A program made the position numbers and the translations under genes. This document shows, one piece after another, positions 1-5,189 of a stretch of 5,189 nt of DNA (positions are counted from its first letter, which is position 1; each line of letters opens with the position of its first letter). The DNA is taken from assembly GCA_943325435.2 (NCBI GenBank), contig CALPPK020000128.1:1-5189 (forward strand). Direction: 5' to 3'. This stretch comes from Bifidobacterium breve (GTDB taxonomy: Bacteria; Actinomycetota; Acidimicrobiia; Acidimicrobiales; Ilumatobacteraceae). Under the pieces are notes generated by a model that was not told the DNA's origin, made no database searches, and worked only from the letters and a program-made list of their open reading frames with translations.

Positions 1-358
1 CATTGAACGCGCGCGTCTGAGTTGGCGTCAATGAATGTGGCGAACCAACATCAATAACTATTGAGTGACCAAAGATTGGGTCGGTGCATCGCACTGTGGT
101 GCTGTCGCCCGTCGATGCAAGTCCGGCATCAGCTAACCGCTTCGTTATCGCAGCAATATCGGCTTCAGTGTCACAACTGAGGTGCATCGAAGACAGGTGG
201 CGGTGTGTGCCTTCCTTAACTTGCATCTGCACAGGACGATCAGGGGTGCCAAGCACGCCATCTGCTGTCGCGCTCATTCCGTGCTCCAACCAGAAGTCGA
301 AGAGCTCCTGCGGATTCGTGACCGCAAGTTGAATATCTAGTAGTCCATTTAGTGCCAT
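1..358 (-). CDS. VOC-family protein, extradiol dioxygenase-like, N-terminal part (cut by the window edge)
   Basis: The reading frame is open from the ATG at 358-356 to the left edge, giving 119 residues with no stop, so the C-terminus lies outside. Residues 5-30 (LLDIQLAVTNPQELFDFW...) match the first strand and helix of a vicinal-oxygen-chelate module. Residues 55-108 form another strand-helix-strand unit (LSSMHLSCD, then a helix ending RLADAG, then a strand ending FGHSIVIDVG). The order resembles the N-terminal domain of two-domain BphC-type extradiol dioxygenases of about 300 residues, whose iron site is in the second domain; that part would be off the window. A smaller glyoxalase or bleomycin-resistance type protein is the alternative. 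An in-frame ATG at 376-374 would add six residues (MSYYLG), but I chose 358 because a -10-like TACTAT lies six bases before it, as in a leaderless transcript, and there is no ribosome binding site. It diverges from the MarR gene and is its likely target. The VOC fold is fairly sure; the substrate is unknown. Confidence 0.8.
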   Translation of the reverse strand, partial: MALNGLLDIQLAVTNPQELFDFWLEHGMSATADGVLGTPDRPVQMQVKEGTHRHLSSMHLSCDTEADIAAITKRLADAGLASTGDSTTVRCTDPIFGHSIVIDVGSPHSLTPTQTRAFN

Positions 359-394
359 TCCGAGATAGTACGACATCAAACCATTTGACGTCAA
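359..394 (-). promoter_or_regulatory. Probable leaderless promoter of the VOC gene
   Basis: Reading the minus strand, TTGACG (394-389) is followed after 18 bases by TACTAT (370-365), and the ATG begins seven bases past the end of the hexamer, at 358. This geometry would put the transcription start on the A of the start codon. The -35 half lies inside the 12-bp palindrome, so a regulator bound there should block RNA polymerase. Prediction from pattern only. Confidence 0.55.
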
Positions 395-400
395 ACTATC
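364..400. promoter_or_regulatory. Putative MarR operator: palindrome TTTGACGTCAAA within a 37-bp inverted repeat
   Basis: A perfect 12-bp palindrome, TTTGACGTCAAA, sits at 384-395. Three bases away, at 369-380, is a degenerate copy (TTTGATGTCGTA on the minus strand, 9 of 12 identical). The whole stretch is also a dyad centred on base 382: outer arms GATAGT (364-369) and ACTATC (395-400) are exact complements, and 14 of the 18 possible base pairs match. MarR dimers bind palindromes of about this size, usually in the divergent region beside their own gene, so this is the natural operator for the adjacent regulator. The perfect site covers the -35 of the VOC promoter and part of the MarR promoter; the second covers the VOC spacer and touches its -10. 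That MarR binds here is inference. Confidence 0.7.
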
Positions 401-416
401 TGCCTAGAATGGGGCT
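385..416 (+). promoter_or_regulatory. Possible promoter of the MarR operon
   Basis: TAGAAT at 405-410 is a five-of-six match to the -10 consensus and lies six bases before the ATG at 417, which would give a leaderless mRNA. The only -35-like sequence is TTGACG at 385-390 within the palindrome, with a short 14-base spacer, so the promoter may be weak or may not use that -35. The GGGG at 411-414 is too close to the ATG to be a good ribosome binding site. Overlap with the palindrome predicts autorepression. Confidence 0.45.
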
Positions 417-926
417 ATGGAAATTGGCAAATACGTTGATGAGACAGTGGCGACCTGGCAGCAGCAAAGGCCGGACCTTGATTTTGTGCCCATGGGCTAC
501 ATGTTGCGATTCCATGCCATGGCTGAAGCTGCGATGACCAAGATTGAGATCATCACAAAGTCGCACGGACTCACCATTGGTGAGTTCGACGTTCTGGCTA
601 CTCTTCGTCGCCACGGTGCAACCAGCACATTGATGCCCTCATTCATTGCAGAGGTAGCAATGGTCTCGCCCTCTGGTCTCACACATCGACTCACTCAACT
701 CGAAAAGTCTGGACACATCATCCGCATTGCAGACGATTCAGATCGCCGCAGTTCACTTGTTTCAATTACGAAAAGTGGGGCTGCAGTTGCTGATCAAATC
801 ATCGAGCAGATCGCTGAACATAGTGCGCGAATGTATGCCGCAATTCCCGCGGAAGATCTTGAACAGTTCAGCAAAGTTGTCTCTCTCGTCTCAACAGAAC
901 TCGAATCAGAAGTGGTTACATCATGA
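417..926 (+). CDS. MarR-family transcriptional regulator
   Basis: This 169-residue protein is a winged-helix DNA-binding repressor (or occasionally activator) that normally acts as a dimer and releases DNA on binding a small ligand or on oxidation. The N-terminal dimerisation stretch (about 1-50) contains QQQRPDLDFVPMGYMLR, a form I recognise from actinobacterial members, which supports the start at 417 over internal ATGs. The segment HGLTIGEFDVLATLRRHGA (about 50-68) leads into the winged helix: recognition helix about 84-100 (SPSGLTHRLTQLEKSG), then the wing with the family hallmark DDSDRRSSLVSIT (about 106-118). The C-terminal helices close the dimer. There is no cysteine in the protein, so a thiol-based redox switch of the OhrR type is unlikely and ligand sensing more probable. 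Its last codons overlap the next gene by ATGA (923-926), indicating translational coupling. Likely targets are its own operon and the divergent VOC gene through the palindrome at 384-395. The ligand is unknown. Confidence 0.95.
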   Translation: MEIGKYVDETVATWQQQRPDLDFVPMGYMLRFHAMAEAAMTKIEIITKSHGLTIGEFDVLATLRRHGATSTLMPSFIAEVAMVSPSGLTHRLTQLEKSGHIIRIADDSDRRSSLVSITKSGAAVADQIIEQIAEHSARMYAAIPAEDLEQFSKVVSLVSTELESEVVTS

Positions 927-1786
927 CAACAACAGTCACTCTCACCGGTACCGGATTACCAAATGTTGCTCCTGGTCGCGCCGGAGCTGGCGTGTTCGTA
1001 AAACACAACGACGTAGTCGTGCAGTTCGATGCAGGCCGCGCAACATGCAACCGGTTAATTGAAGCTGGCCTCAGACTGGCCGACCTTGATGCCGTGTTTA
1101 TTACGCATATTCATAGTGACCACGTTTTCGGATTAGCTGAACTTGTTTTATCGAGGTGGATCGAAACACAATTCGATGAGGTAGCTACCCCACTTCCTAT
1201 TTTTGCTCCGTCTGGGGGTGCGGCACGTTTCGTAAAACGGATGCTTGAACCATACGAAGAAGACACTCACATTCGGCGCGAGCACACAGGCTCACGCGAA
1301 GTGGTTCTTGACGCTCGTGAATTTCCCGCCTCATTCACAATCGCAGAAATATGGGCATCTGAAGACCGAGCAGTTGTGGTGGAAAGTGTCGCCGTGCATC
1401 ACGAACCAGTACCCGATGCAGTTGCGTACAGAGTCACAACGCCAGATGGTTCAGTGGTCATCTCTGGTGACACCCGTGTGTGCCAAGAGGTAGAAGATTT
1501 CAGCCGCAATGCAAATGTTCTTGTTCACGAAGCATTTCGCCGCGCCCCATTGGAACCCTTTATGGAGACCTTTCCGCGCATCAATTCAATTCTTGATTAT
1601 CATTCCGACTCAATTTCATTGGGCGCCATGGCTCAACGCGCACAGGTACAAACCCTGATGCTCACCCACCTGGGGCCGCCACCAAATAATGAAGCCGACG
1701 AAAAAGCATTTTCAGATGATGTGAAAACTGGTGGATACACCGGAAACTGTTTGGTCGGTCGCGACCTGATGTCGGTCACGTTCTAA
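923..1786 (+). CDS. Metallo-beta-lactamase-fold hydrolase, RNase Z/arylsulfatase-like
   Basis: This 287-residue protein has the dinuclear zinc signature of the MBL superfamily: THIHSDH at 61-67 (ligands H62, H64, D66, H67), a histidine in VHHEPVPDAVAYR (H159 or H160), D183 in SGDT, and H249 in LTHLGPP. The order and the extra motifs LVHEAF (H202) and YHSDS (H227) match the RNase Z/phosphodiesterase branch rather than true beta-lactamases or glyoxalase II. It has no signal peptide, so it should act in the cytoplasm. Many members of this branch are annotated as ribonuclease Z, but the long RNase Z exosite arm is not evident, and genes of this type also encode phosphodiesterases, arylsulfatases and other small-molecule hydrolases. 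The ATGA overlap with the MarR gene suggests a hydrolase of the compound, or a product of the compound, that MarR senses. All metal ligands are present, so it is probably active; the substrate is unknown. Confidence 0.88.
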   Translation: MTTTVTLTGTGLPNVAPGRAGAGVFVKHNDVVVQFDAGRATCNRLIEAGLRLADLDAVFITHIHSDHVFGLAELVLSRWIETQFDEVATPLPIFAPSGGAARFVKRMLEPYEEDTHIRREHTGSREVVLDAREFPASFTIAEIWASEDRAVVVESVAVHHEPVPDAVAYRVTTPDGSVVISGDTRVCQEVEDFSRNANVLVHEAFRRAPLEPFMETFPRINSILDYHSDSISLGAMAQRAQVQTLMLTHLGPPPNNEADEKAFSDDVKTGGYTGNCLVGRDLMSVTF

Positions 1787-1818
1787 CTTTCAAGAGTTTG
1801 ATGAATTAGCAAATGATT

Positions 1819-1837
1819 GCAGTGGTCCTGCCATTGC
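1819..1837 (+). other. Small hairpin between the hydrolase and permease genes
   Basis: GCAGTGG (1819-1825) and CCATTGC (1831-1837) can form a seven-pair stem with one G-U pair around a five-base loop. There is no run of T after it, so it is not a typical intrinsic terminator. It could weakly attenuate read-through from the hydrolase gene or be chance. The rest of this 82-bp gap holds only the putative permease promoter. Confidence 0.3.
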
Positions 1838-1868
1838 CTGAGCCAAGAATTCGCATACTCTTGTACGA
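1834..1868 (+). promoter_or_regulatory. Possible leaderless promoter of the permease-reductase operon
   Basis: TTGCCT (1834-1839) and TACTCT (1856-1861) are 16 bases apart, and the ATG at 1869 begins eight bases past the -10-like hexamer. No Shine-Dalgarno sequence precedes the ATG, which fits a leaderless start. CATACT at 1854-1859 is an alternative -10. The -35 part overlaps the hairpin at 1819-1837. Both hexamers are weak matches. Confidence 0.35.
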
Positions 1869-3101
1869 ATGCGGATTCGTCACAGTCACCTGTTGGCGTT
1901 GGCCGCATTGTTTGCATCAGTAGGCAACTCCGCTGTTCACATTGCTATTCCCTGGCTAGTTCTTGAGACAACAGGGTCTTCTGCAAATGCCGGAGTAGTT
2001 CTTGGCATCAGTGGATTCTCGGTGATCTTTACAGCACCAGTTATTGGTGGGCTGATCGCCGTTCTTGGGGCCCGACCAGTTTCTATCTGGGCCGACATCA
2101 TCTCAGCTGGCTCCGTTGTGCTTTTCCCCATCGTTGGATCACTGTTTGGACTGAATCTCACCTCGCTTCTTATCATCGCCATCATCGGCGCAATGTTTGA
2201 CCCAGCCGGAGCCACTGCACGTAAGTCGCTAATTCAAGCAGTCGCGGAACGAGATGGCCTTTCATTAATCAAGTTCAACGGCACGTACGAGGCTGCAGCA
2301 GTGATCGGAACAGTTCTTGGGCCAACCGGCGCAGCGCTAGCAATCAGCTTCGTAGGCATCAATACAACTTTCTATTTGATTGCAATTGTCTTCGTTCTGG
2401 CCTCTTGCTTAGCTTTCTTCATTCCGGTTGTCACCACCTACACAAAATCAGACGAAGACTTTTCTGTAAAGAACGTGTTCAAGGAAACTCGTGTTGGCAT
2501 GAGCGCGCTGTGGAATGACAAACCACTGTTATCTCTTGTTGGCCTATACACGCTGCTTACGGCCATTTATATGCCAGTTGAATCAATCGTTTTGTCCCGT
2601 TACTTCCGCGATCTCAATGAACCGCGAACACTTGGTTTCGTGTTGTCAGCTATGTCAGTGGGCATCGTGATTGGCGCTCTTCAATTTCATCGCGCAGTGA
2701 GAATCTTCTCTGCCGGTAATTTAGTCATCATCTCAATGACACTTATAGGTGCGGCTGTTTGCGCCATGGCGTTCTTGCCTAACGCCATCATCTTTATTGG
2801 TCTCGGTCTAGCACTCGGACTTGCATATGGCCCCGTGAGCCCAATGAGCAACTACCTAGTTCAACAACGAATGCCACAACATTTACATGGACCAGTTTTT
2901 GGAACGCAGTTCTCACTGATGTACCTCGCAACACCCGCAGGCACATTGGCTCTTGGGCTTATTGTTCAGTCGGTGTCGATTGCACCACTTCTGTTTGTGA
3001 TTGGAGCTTTATTCATTGTTGTCACATTGCTCGTCGGTTTTACAGGCCCATTACGTCGTCTCAGTGTTGATGTCTCAACGACAAATGACCCAACGGAGTA
3101 A
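1869..3101 (+). CDS. Major facilitator superfamily (MFS) permease
   Basis: A 410-residue inner-membrane protein with about twelve hydrophobic helices in two groups of six (roughly 8-187 and 218-392), separated by a charged cytoplasmic loop (about 188-215), which is the MFS plan and usual length. The pattern, including YEAAAVIGTVLGPTGAALA (140-158) in helix 5, resembles the enterobactin-exporter/macrolide-efflux type of MFS, which export small molecules using the proton gradient. Motif A between helices 2 and 3 is degenerate: GGLIAVLGARP (60-70) lacks the usual Asp-Arg pair (A64 and V65 instead). Helix 4 contains FDPAGATARKSLIQ (110-123), typical of this branch. The N-terminus begins MRIRHSH and runs straight into helix 1, supporting the start. 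The flavocytochrome gene follows after 7 bp, so the two are probably one operon. Efflux of a toxic substrate or product is the likeliest role, but uptake cannot be excluded. Confidence 0.88.
   Translation: MRIRHSHLLALAALFASVGNSAVHIAIPWLVLETTGSSANAGVVLGISGFSVIFTAPVIGGLIAVLGARPVSIWADIISAGSVVLFPIVGSLFGLNLTSLLIIAIIGAMFDPAGATARKSLIQAVAERDGLSLIKFNGTYEAAAVIGTVLGPTGAALAISFVGINTTFYLIAIVFVLASCLAFFIPVVTTYTKSDEDFSVKNVFKETRVGMSALWNDKPLLSLVGLYTLLTAIYMPVESIVLSRYFRDLNEPRTLGFVLSAMSVGIVIGALQFHRAVRIFSAGNLVIISMTLIGAAVCAMAFLPNAIIFIGLGLALGLAYGPVSPMSNYLVQQRMPQHLHGPVFGTQFSLMYLATPAGTLALGLIVQSVSIAPLLFVIGALFIVVTLLVGFTGPLRRLSVDVSTTNDPTE
3095..3098 (+). promoter_or_regulatory. Ribosome binding site deciding the flavocytochrome start
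   Basis: GGAG at 3095-3098, within the last codons of the permease gene, lies ten bases before the ATG at 3109. It favours this start over the in-frame ATG at 3124, which has no such sequence in front of it. The spacing is slightly long. Confidence 0.5.
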
Positions 3102-3108
3102 CTGACAA

Positions 3109-4542
3109 ATGCTGATTCGATTTATGAAGACCACTCAAGTTCTTATCAGGAGACTTCTTGGAAGTCCTTCTGACTGGCGCCTCACCAAGCCGGTTGTGCC
3201 GAGATTACCAACAGTGAATTACACCTGGACTGGTCCTGTCATGGCAGTAATCACAATTTTTGTTGGGTGGTTTGCGTTCACCGAAACAATTGGTGACGGA
3301 AACGCAGCCTTCGCATTATTCATCGGGTCTGTCTCCATCATGATGATGACATGGAGCAACCTTCTCTCTACGCGCATACTGCCACTTGAACAAATCTTTG
3401 GTGGTGTTGATCGCATGTATGTGTGGCACCGTTGGTTGGGTGCATTATCAGTCGGTGCAATGTGGCTGCACTTGGAAATGGTGGATGATGTGAAGGGAAT
3501 TCGTGGAGCATCCAAAGACATTGCGGATGCGGCCGAAGACCTAGCGGAAACTGGATCAACTCTTCTGTACATCCTTGTAGCTATCAGTCTGCTCCGATGG
3601 ATTCCTACTCGTTGGTGGCGTTTCACCCACAAACTCTTGATTCTTCCGTACGCATTTTCATGTTGGCATTTCTATACATCCACAAAGCCGTATGCGAACG
3701 CCTCATTCTGGGGTTCATGGTTCACAGGCTTCATGTTTCTTGGTCTCGCGGCATGGATTTACCGTGTGGTGTGGCGCGACATGTTTCGAAAAGGAAAACT
3801 TCATCGGGTCTCGAATATTGAAATCATCGGCAAGGTCATCACGGTTGAGTTGGAACCAGTTGGAAAACCACTGAAGTATCAATTAGGCCAGTTCGCATTT
3901 CTTACAGTGAAAGTTCCTGGCTTGCGAGAGCCGCACCCCTTCACGATTGCATCATCACCTGATGAACAGTGCCTTCGATTTGTCATTCGTGATTTAGGTG
4001 ACTGGACACATCAACTCGTCACTTCGCTTGCCATCAATGACCGGGTTGTCGTGGAAGGTGCATACGGACACTTGGAACCAATTCCCAATCACCCTGTTGA
4101 TCATGTTGTTTGGGTTGCAGGTGGTGTGGGAATCACACCATTCCTTGGCACTTCAATCTCACGGCTTCCCGAAGATGGCCCCACCCCACATCTTTTCTAT
4201 TGCGTTCCATCTCGACGCAATGCTCCCGCAATCGAAATGCTCGAAGCCGCAGACCGTGAAGGACGAATTCACCTGCATGTTCACGCATCTGATGAAAAGA
4301 ATCGCCTCCAACCAGACCTAGTCATTTCCGCAATAGAGAACGAGAAGCTACACAACACACATATTGTGATGTGTGGCCCAAATTCGCTGGTGAAGTCAAT
4401 GAAGTCCGGCCTTCGTCAACACGGCGCCCGACACATGCATGTTGAAGGTTTCGATATCCGAAGCGGTTTCGGCCCTGATCTATCTCAGTACATAGACGAC
4501 TTGATTCGAACTCAAGTGCGTCGCTTCACGAATAGTAAATAG
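3109..4542 (+). CDS. Membrane flavocytochrome of the ferric reductase/NADPH oxidase type
   Basis: This 477-residue protein would pass electrons from cytoplasmic NAD(P)H through FAD to haems in the membrane and on to an acceptor such as ferric iron or oxygen. Residues 40-222 hold about six membrane helices (near 43-60, 65-83, 105-123, 150-165, 172-190, 203-222). Histidines H107 (HRWLG) and H121 (WLHLE) in one helix and H174 (THK) and H187 (CWHFY) in another are placed as the paired haem ligands of the ferric-reductase domain. Residues 230-325 form the FAD-binding barrel with HPFTIASS (276-283), the HPFT form shared with NOX and yeast FRE proteins. Residues 332-450 form the NAD(P) domain, with VAGGVGITPFL (336-346) and MCGP (421-424). 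No [2Fe-2S] ferredoxin domain follows, so this is not a phthalate-dioxygenase-type reductase. An acidic stretch (124-148) separates helices 3 and 4. It shares an operon with the permease. Acceptor and physiological role are unknown. Confidence 0.92.
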   Translation: MLIRFMKTTQVLIRRLLGSPSDWRLTKPVVPRLPTVNYTWTGPVMAVITIFVGWFAFTETIGDGNAAFALFIGSVSIMMMTWSNLLSTRILPLEQIFGGVDRMYVWHRWLGALSVGAMWLHLEMVDDVKGIRGASKDIADAAEDLAETGSTLLYILVAISLLRWIPTRWWRFTHKLLILPYAFSCWHFYTSTKPYANASFWGSWFTGFMFLGLAAWIYRVVWRDMFRKGKLHRVSNIEIIGKVITVELEPVGKPLKYQLGQFAFLTVKVPGLREPHPFTIASSPDEQCLRFVIRDLGDWTHQLVTSLAINDRVVVEGAYGHLEPIPNHPVDHVVWVAGGVGITPFLGTSISRLPEDGPTPHLFYCVPSRRNAPAIEMLEAADREGRIHLHVHASDEKNRLQPDLVISAIENEKLHNTHIVMCGPNSLVKSMKSGLRQHGARHMHVEGFDIRSGFGPDLSQYIDDLIRTQVRRFTNSK

Positions 4543-4547
4543 TTACT
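4534..4547. repeat. Short inverted repeat across two abutting stop codons
   Basis: AGTAA (4534-4538) and TTACT (4543-4547) are exact complements around a four-base loop. The repeat covers the ends of two convergent genes, with TAG of one at 4540-4542 and TAA of the other at 4545-4543. The stem is short and AT-rich with no T tract, so a bidirectional terminator is unlikely; chance is plausible. Confidence 0.25.
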
Positions 4548-5189
4548 CGATACGCAGGCCAGAGATTGCCCGAGCAATAACCAGCTGCTGAATCTCTGAA
4601 GTGCCCTCGAAGATGGTGTGAATCTTGGCGTCACGGTGCCAGCGCTCGACTGGGTATTCACGTGTGTAGCCATAGCCACCAAGAATCTGAATTGCTTCTT
4701 CAGTAACACGTACTGCAGTTTCAGATGCCTTGTACTTGCTCATTGAACCTTCAGCGTTCTTAAAGCCGCCATTCTTTGACAGCCAAGATGCGCGCCAAAT
4801 AAGGAGACGTGATGCGTCAATTTCAGTGGCCATGTTTGCAAGTTTGAATGCAATGGCTTGGTTCATAATGATTGGCTTGCCGAAAGCAACGCGCTCTTTG
4901 GCGTAATCCAATGCGTATTCATATGCAGCACGTGCAACACCAAGTGCTTGCGCACCCACTGCCGGACGAGTTGCTTCGAAAGTTTTCATTGCAGGCTGAG
5001 CACCAGCTGAGTGTCCGCCTTCGCGTGCACGTGCAATTTTTGCATCAAGCTTTTCTTTGCCACCAAGAAGGCAACGACCAGGAACGCGAACATCGTCAAG
5101 AACAACTTCTGATGTGTGCGAAGCCTTAATACCGTGCTTCTTGTACTTCTGCCCCATCGACAAGCCCTTAGTGTTTGGCGGAATCACGA
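4543..5189 (-). CDS. Acyl-CoA dehydrogenase, C-terminal part (cut by the window edge)
   Basis: The frame is open to the right edge, so about the last 215 residues of a protein usually near 380-400 residues are visible; the GTG at 5187-5185 is an internal valine codon, not a start. The enzyme oxidises the alpha-beta bond of acyl-CoA with FAD and passes electrons to electron-transfer flavoprotein. Numbering from that valine: the end of the middle beta domain (GLSMGQKYKKHGIKASHT, then VLDDVRVPG) is at 8-37, and the C-terminal helical domain holds QILGGYGY (167-174), YPVERWHRDAK (178-188) and IFEGTSEIQ (192-200). E194 aligns with the catalytic glutamate of medium-chain dehydrogenase. Between LLG and TRP there are about 16 extra residues compared with human MCAD (the basic stretch about 43-62); I recognise this insert from actinobacterial members. 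There is no clear terminator, and its stop directly abuts that of the flavocytochrome gene. Chain-length preference cannot be told; a link to the neighbouring cluster is not shown. Confidence 0.95.
   Translation of the reverse strand, partial: VIPPNTKGLSMGQKYKKHGIKASHTSEVVLDDVRVPGRCLLGGKEKLDAKIARAREGGHSAGAQPAMKTFEATRPAVGAQALGVARAAYEYALDYAKERVAFGKPIIMNQAIAFKLANMATEIDASRLLIWRASWLSKNGGFKNAEGSMSKYKASETAVRVTEEAIQILGGYGYTREYPVERWHRDAKIHTIFEGTSEIQQLVIARAISGLRIE

Noticed and set aside
84..332. Plus-strand open frame of 82 codons
   Set aside because: It lies wholly opposite the VOC gene, has no recognisable domain and a low-complexity, cysteine-scattered composition typical of an antisense shadow.
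359..376. Alternative VOC start at the ATG 376-374 (adds MSYYLG)
   Set aside because: It would place the -10-like TACTAT inside the gene, has no ribosome binding site, and falls in the operator dyad. The start at 358 fits the leaderless geometry better.
923..1786. Hydrolase as a beta-lactamase or glyoxalase II
   Set aside because: The SGDT, VHEA and HSDS motifs and their spacing fit the RNase Z/phosphodiesterase-like branch, and there is no secretion signal as expected for a beta-lactamase.
1819..1837. Hairpin as an intrinsic terminator of the MarR-hydrolase operon
   Set aside because: The stem is only seven pairs with a G-U pair and no T tract follows, so I list it only as a possible structure.
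3219..3632. Minus-strand open frame of 137 codons
   Set aside because: It is antisense to the well-supported haem-binding part of the flavocytochrome and its translation shows no family motif.
4872..5129. Plus-strand open frame of 85 codons
   Set aside because: It is antisense to the acyl-CoA dehydrogenase, with a His/Gln-rich translation that arises from reading the complementary strand.
1..5189. CRISPR array, transposon ends, tRNA or phage genes
   Set aside because: No spaced direct repeats, terminal inverted repeats, transposase motifs, cloverleaf sequence or phage-type proteins were seen; the window is nearly filled by ordinary coding sequence.

Overview
The window looks like bacterial chromosome of moderate GC content, probably from an actinobacterium. 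Three things point there: a MarR protein whose N-terminus resembles a common actinobacterial type, an acyl-CoA dehydrogenase with an insert I associate with actinobacterial members, and several genes that lack a Shine-Dalgarno sequence but have a -10-like hexamer at leaderless distance. A planktonic low-GC lineage is possible, but I cannot place it more precisely. There is no RNA gene, CRISPR array, insertion sequence or phage signal.

Layout. At the left edge a minus-strand gene (1-358, cut by the window) encodes the N-terminal part of a vicinal-oxygen-chelate (VOC) protein resembling extradiol ring-cleavage dioxygenases. It diverges from a plus-strand MarR regulator (417-926). The 58 bp between them hold a perfect 12-bp palindrome inside a 37-bp imperfect inverted repeat, with one promoter-like element facing each way. 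The MarR gene overlaps by ATGA a metallo-beta-lactamase-fold hydrolase of the RNase Z/arylsulfatase-like type (923-1786). After 82 bp with a small hairpin and a probable promoter come a 12-helix major facilitator permease (1869-3101) and, 7 bp later, a membrane flavocytochrome of the ferric-reductase/NADPH-oxidase type (3109-4542). The right edge holds the C-terminal half of an acyl-CoA dehydrogenase on the minus strand (4543-5189), whose stop codon directly abuts the stop of the flavocytochrome.

How the genes may work together. The MarR protein very likely controls the divergent VOC gene and its own operon through the palindrome. A VOC/extradiol-type enzyme, a metallo-hydrolase, a permease and a membrane NAD(P)H-linked reductase next to a MarR sensor suggest a small catabolic or detoxification island, perhaps for an aromatic or other small organic compound. 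This is inference: no substrate can be read from the sequence. The acyl-CoA dehydrogenase is a separate transcription unit and could be unrelated. I see no clearly new system. The best candidates for a second look are the compact divergent control region and the uncharacterised MarR-hydrolase pair.
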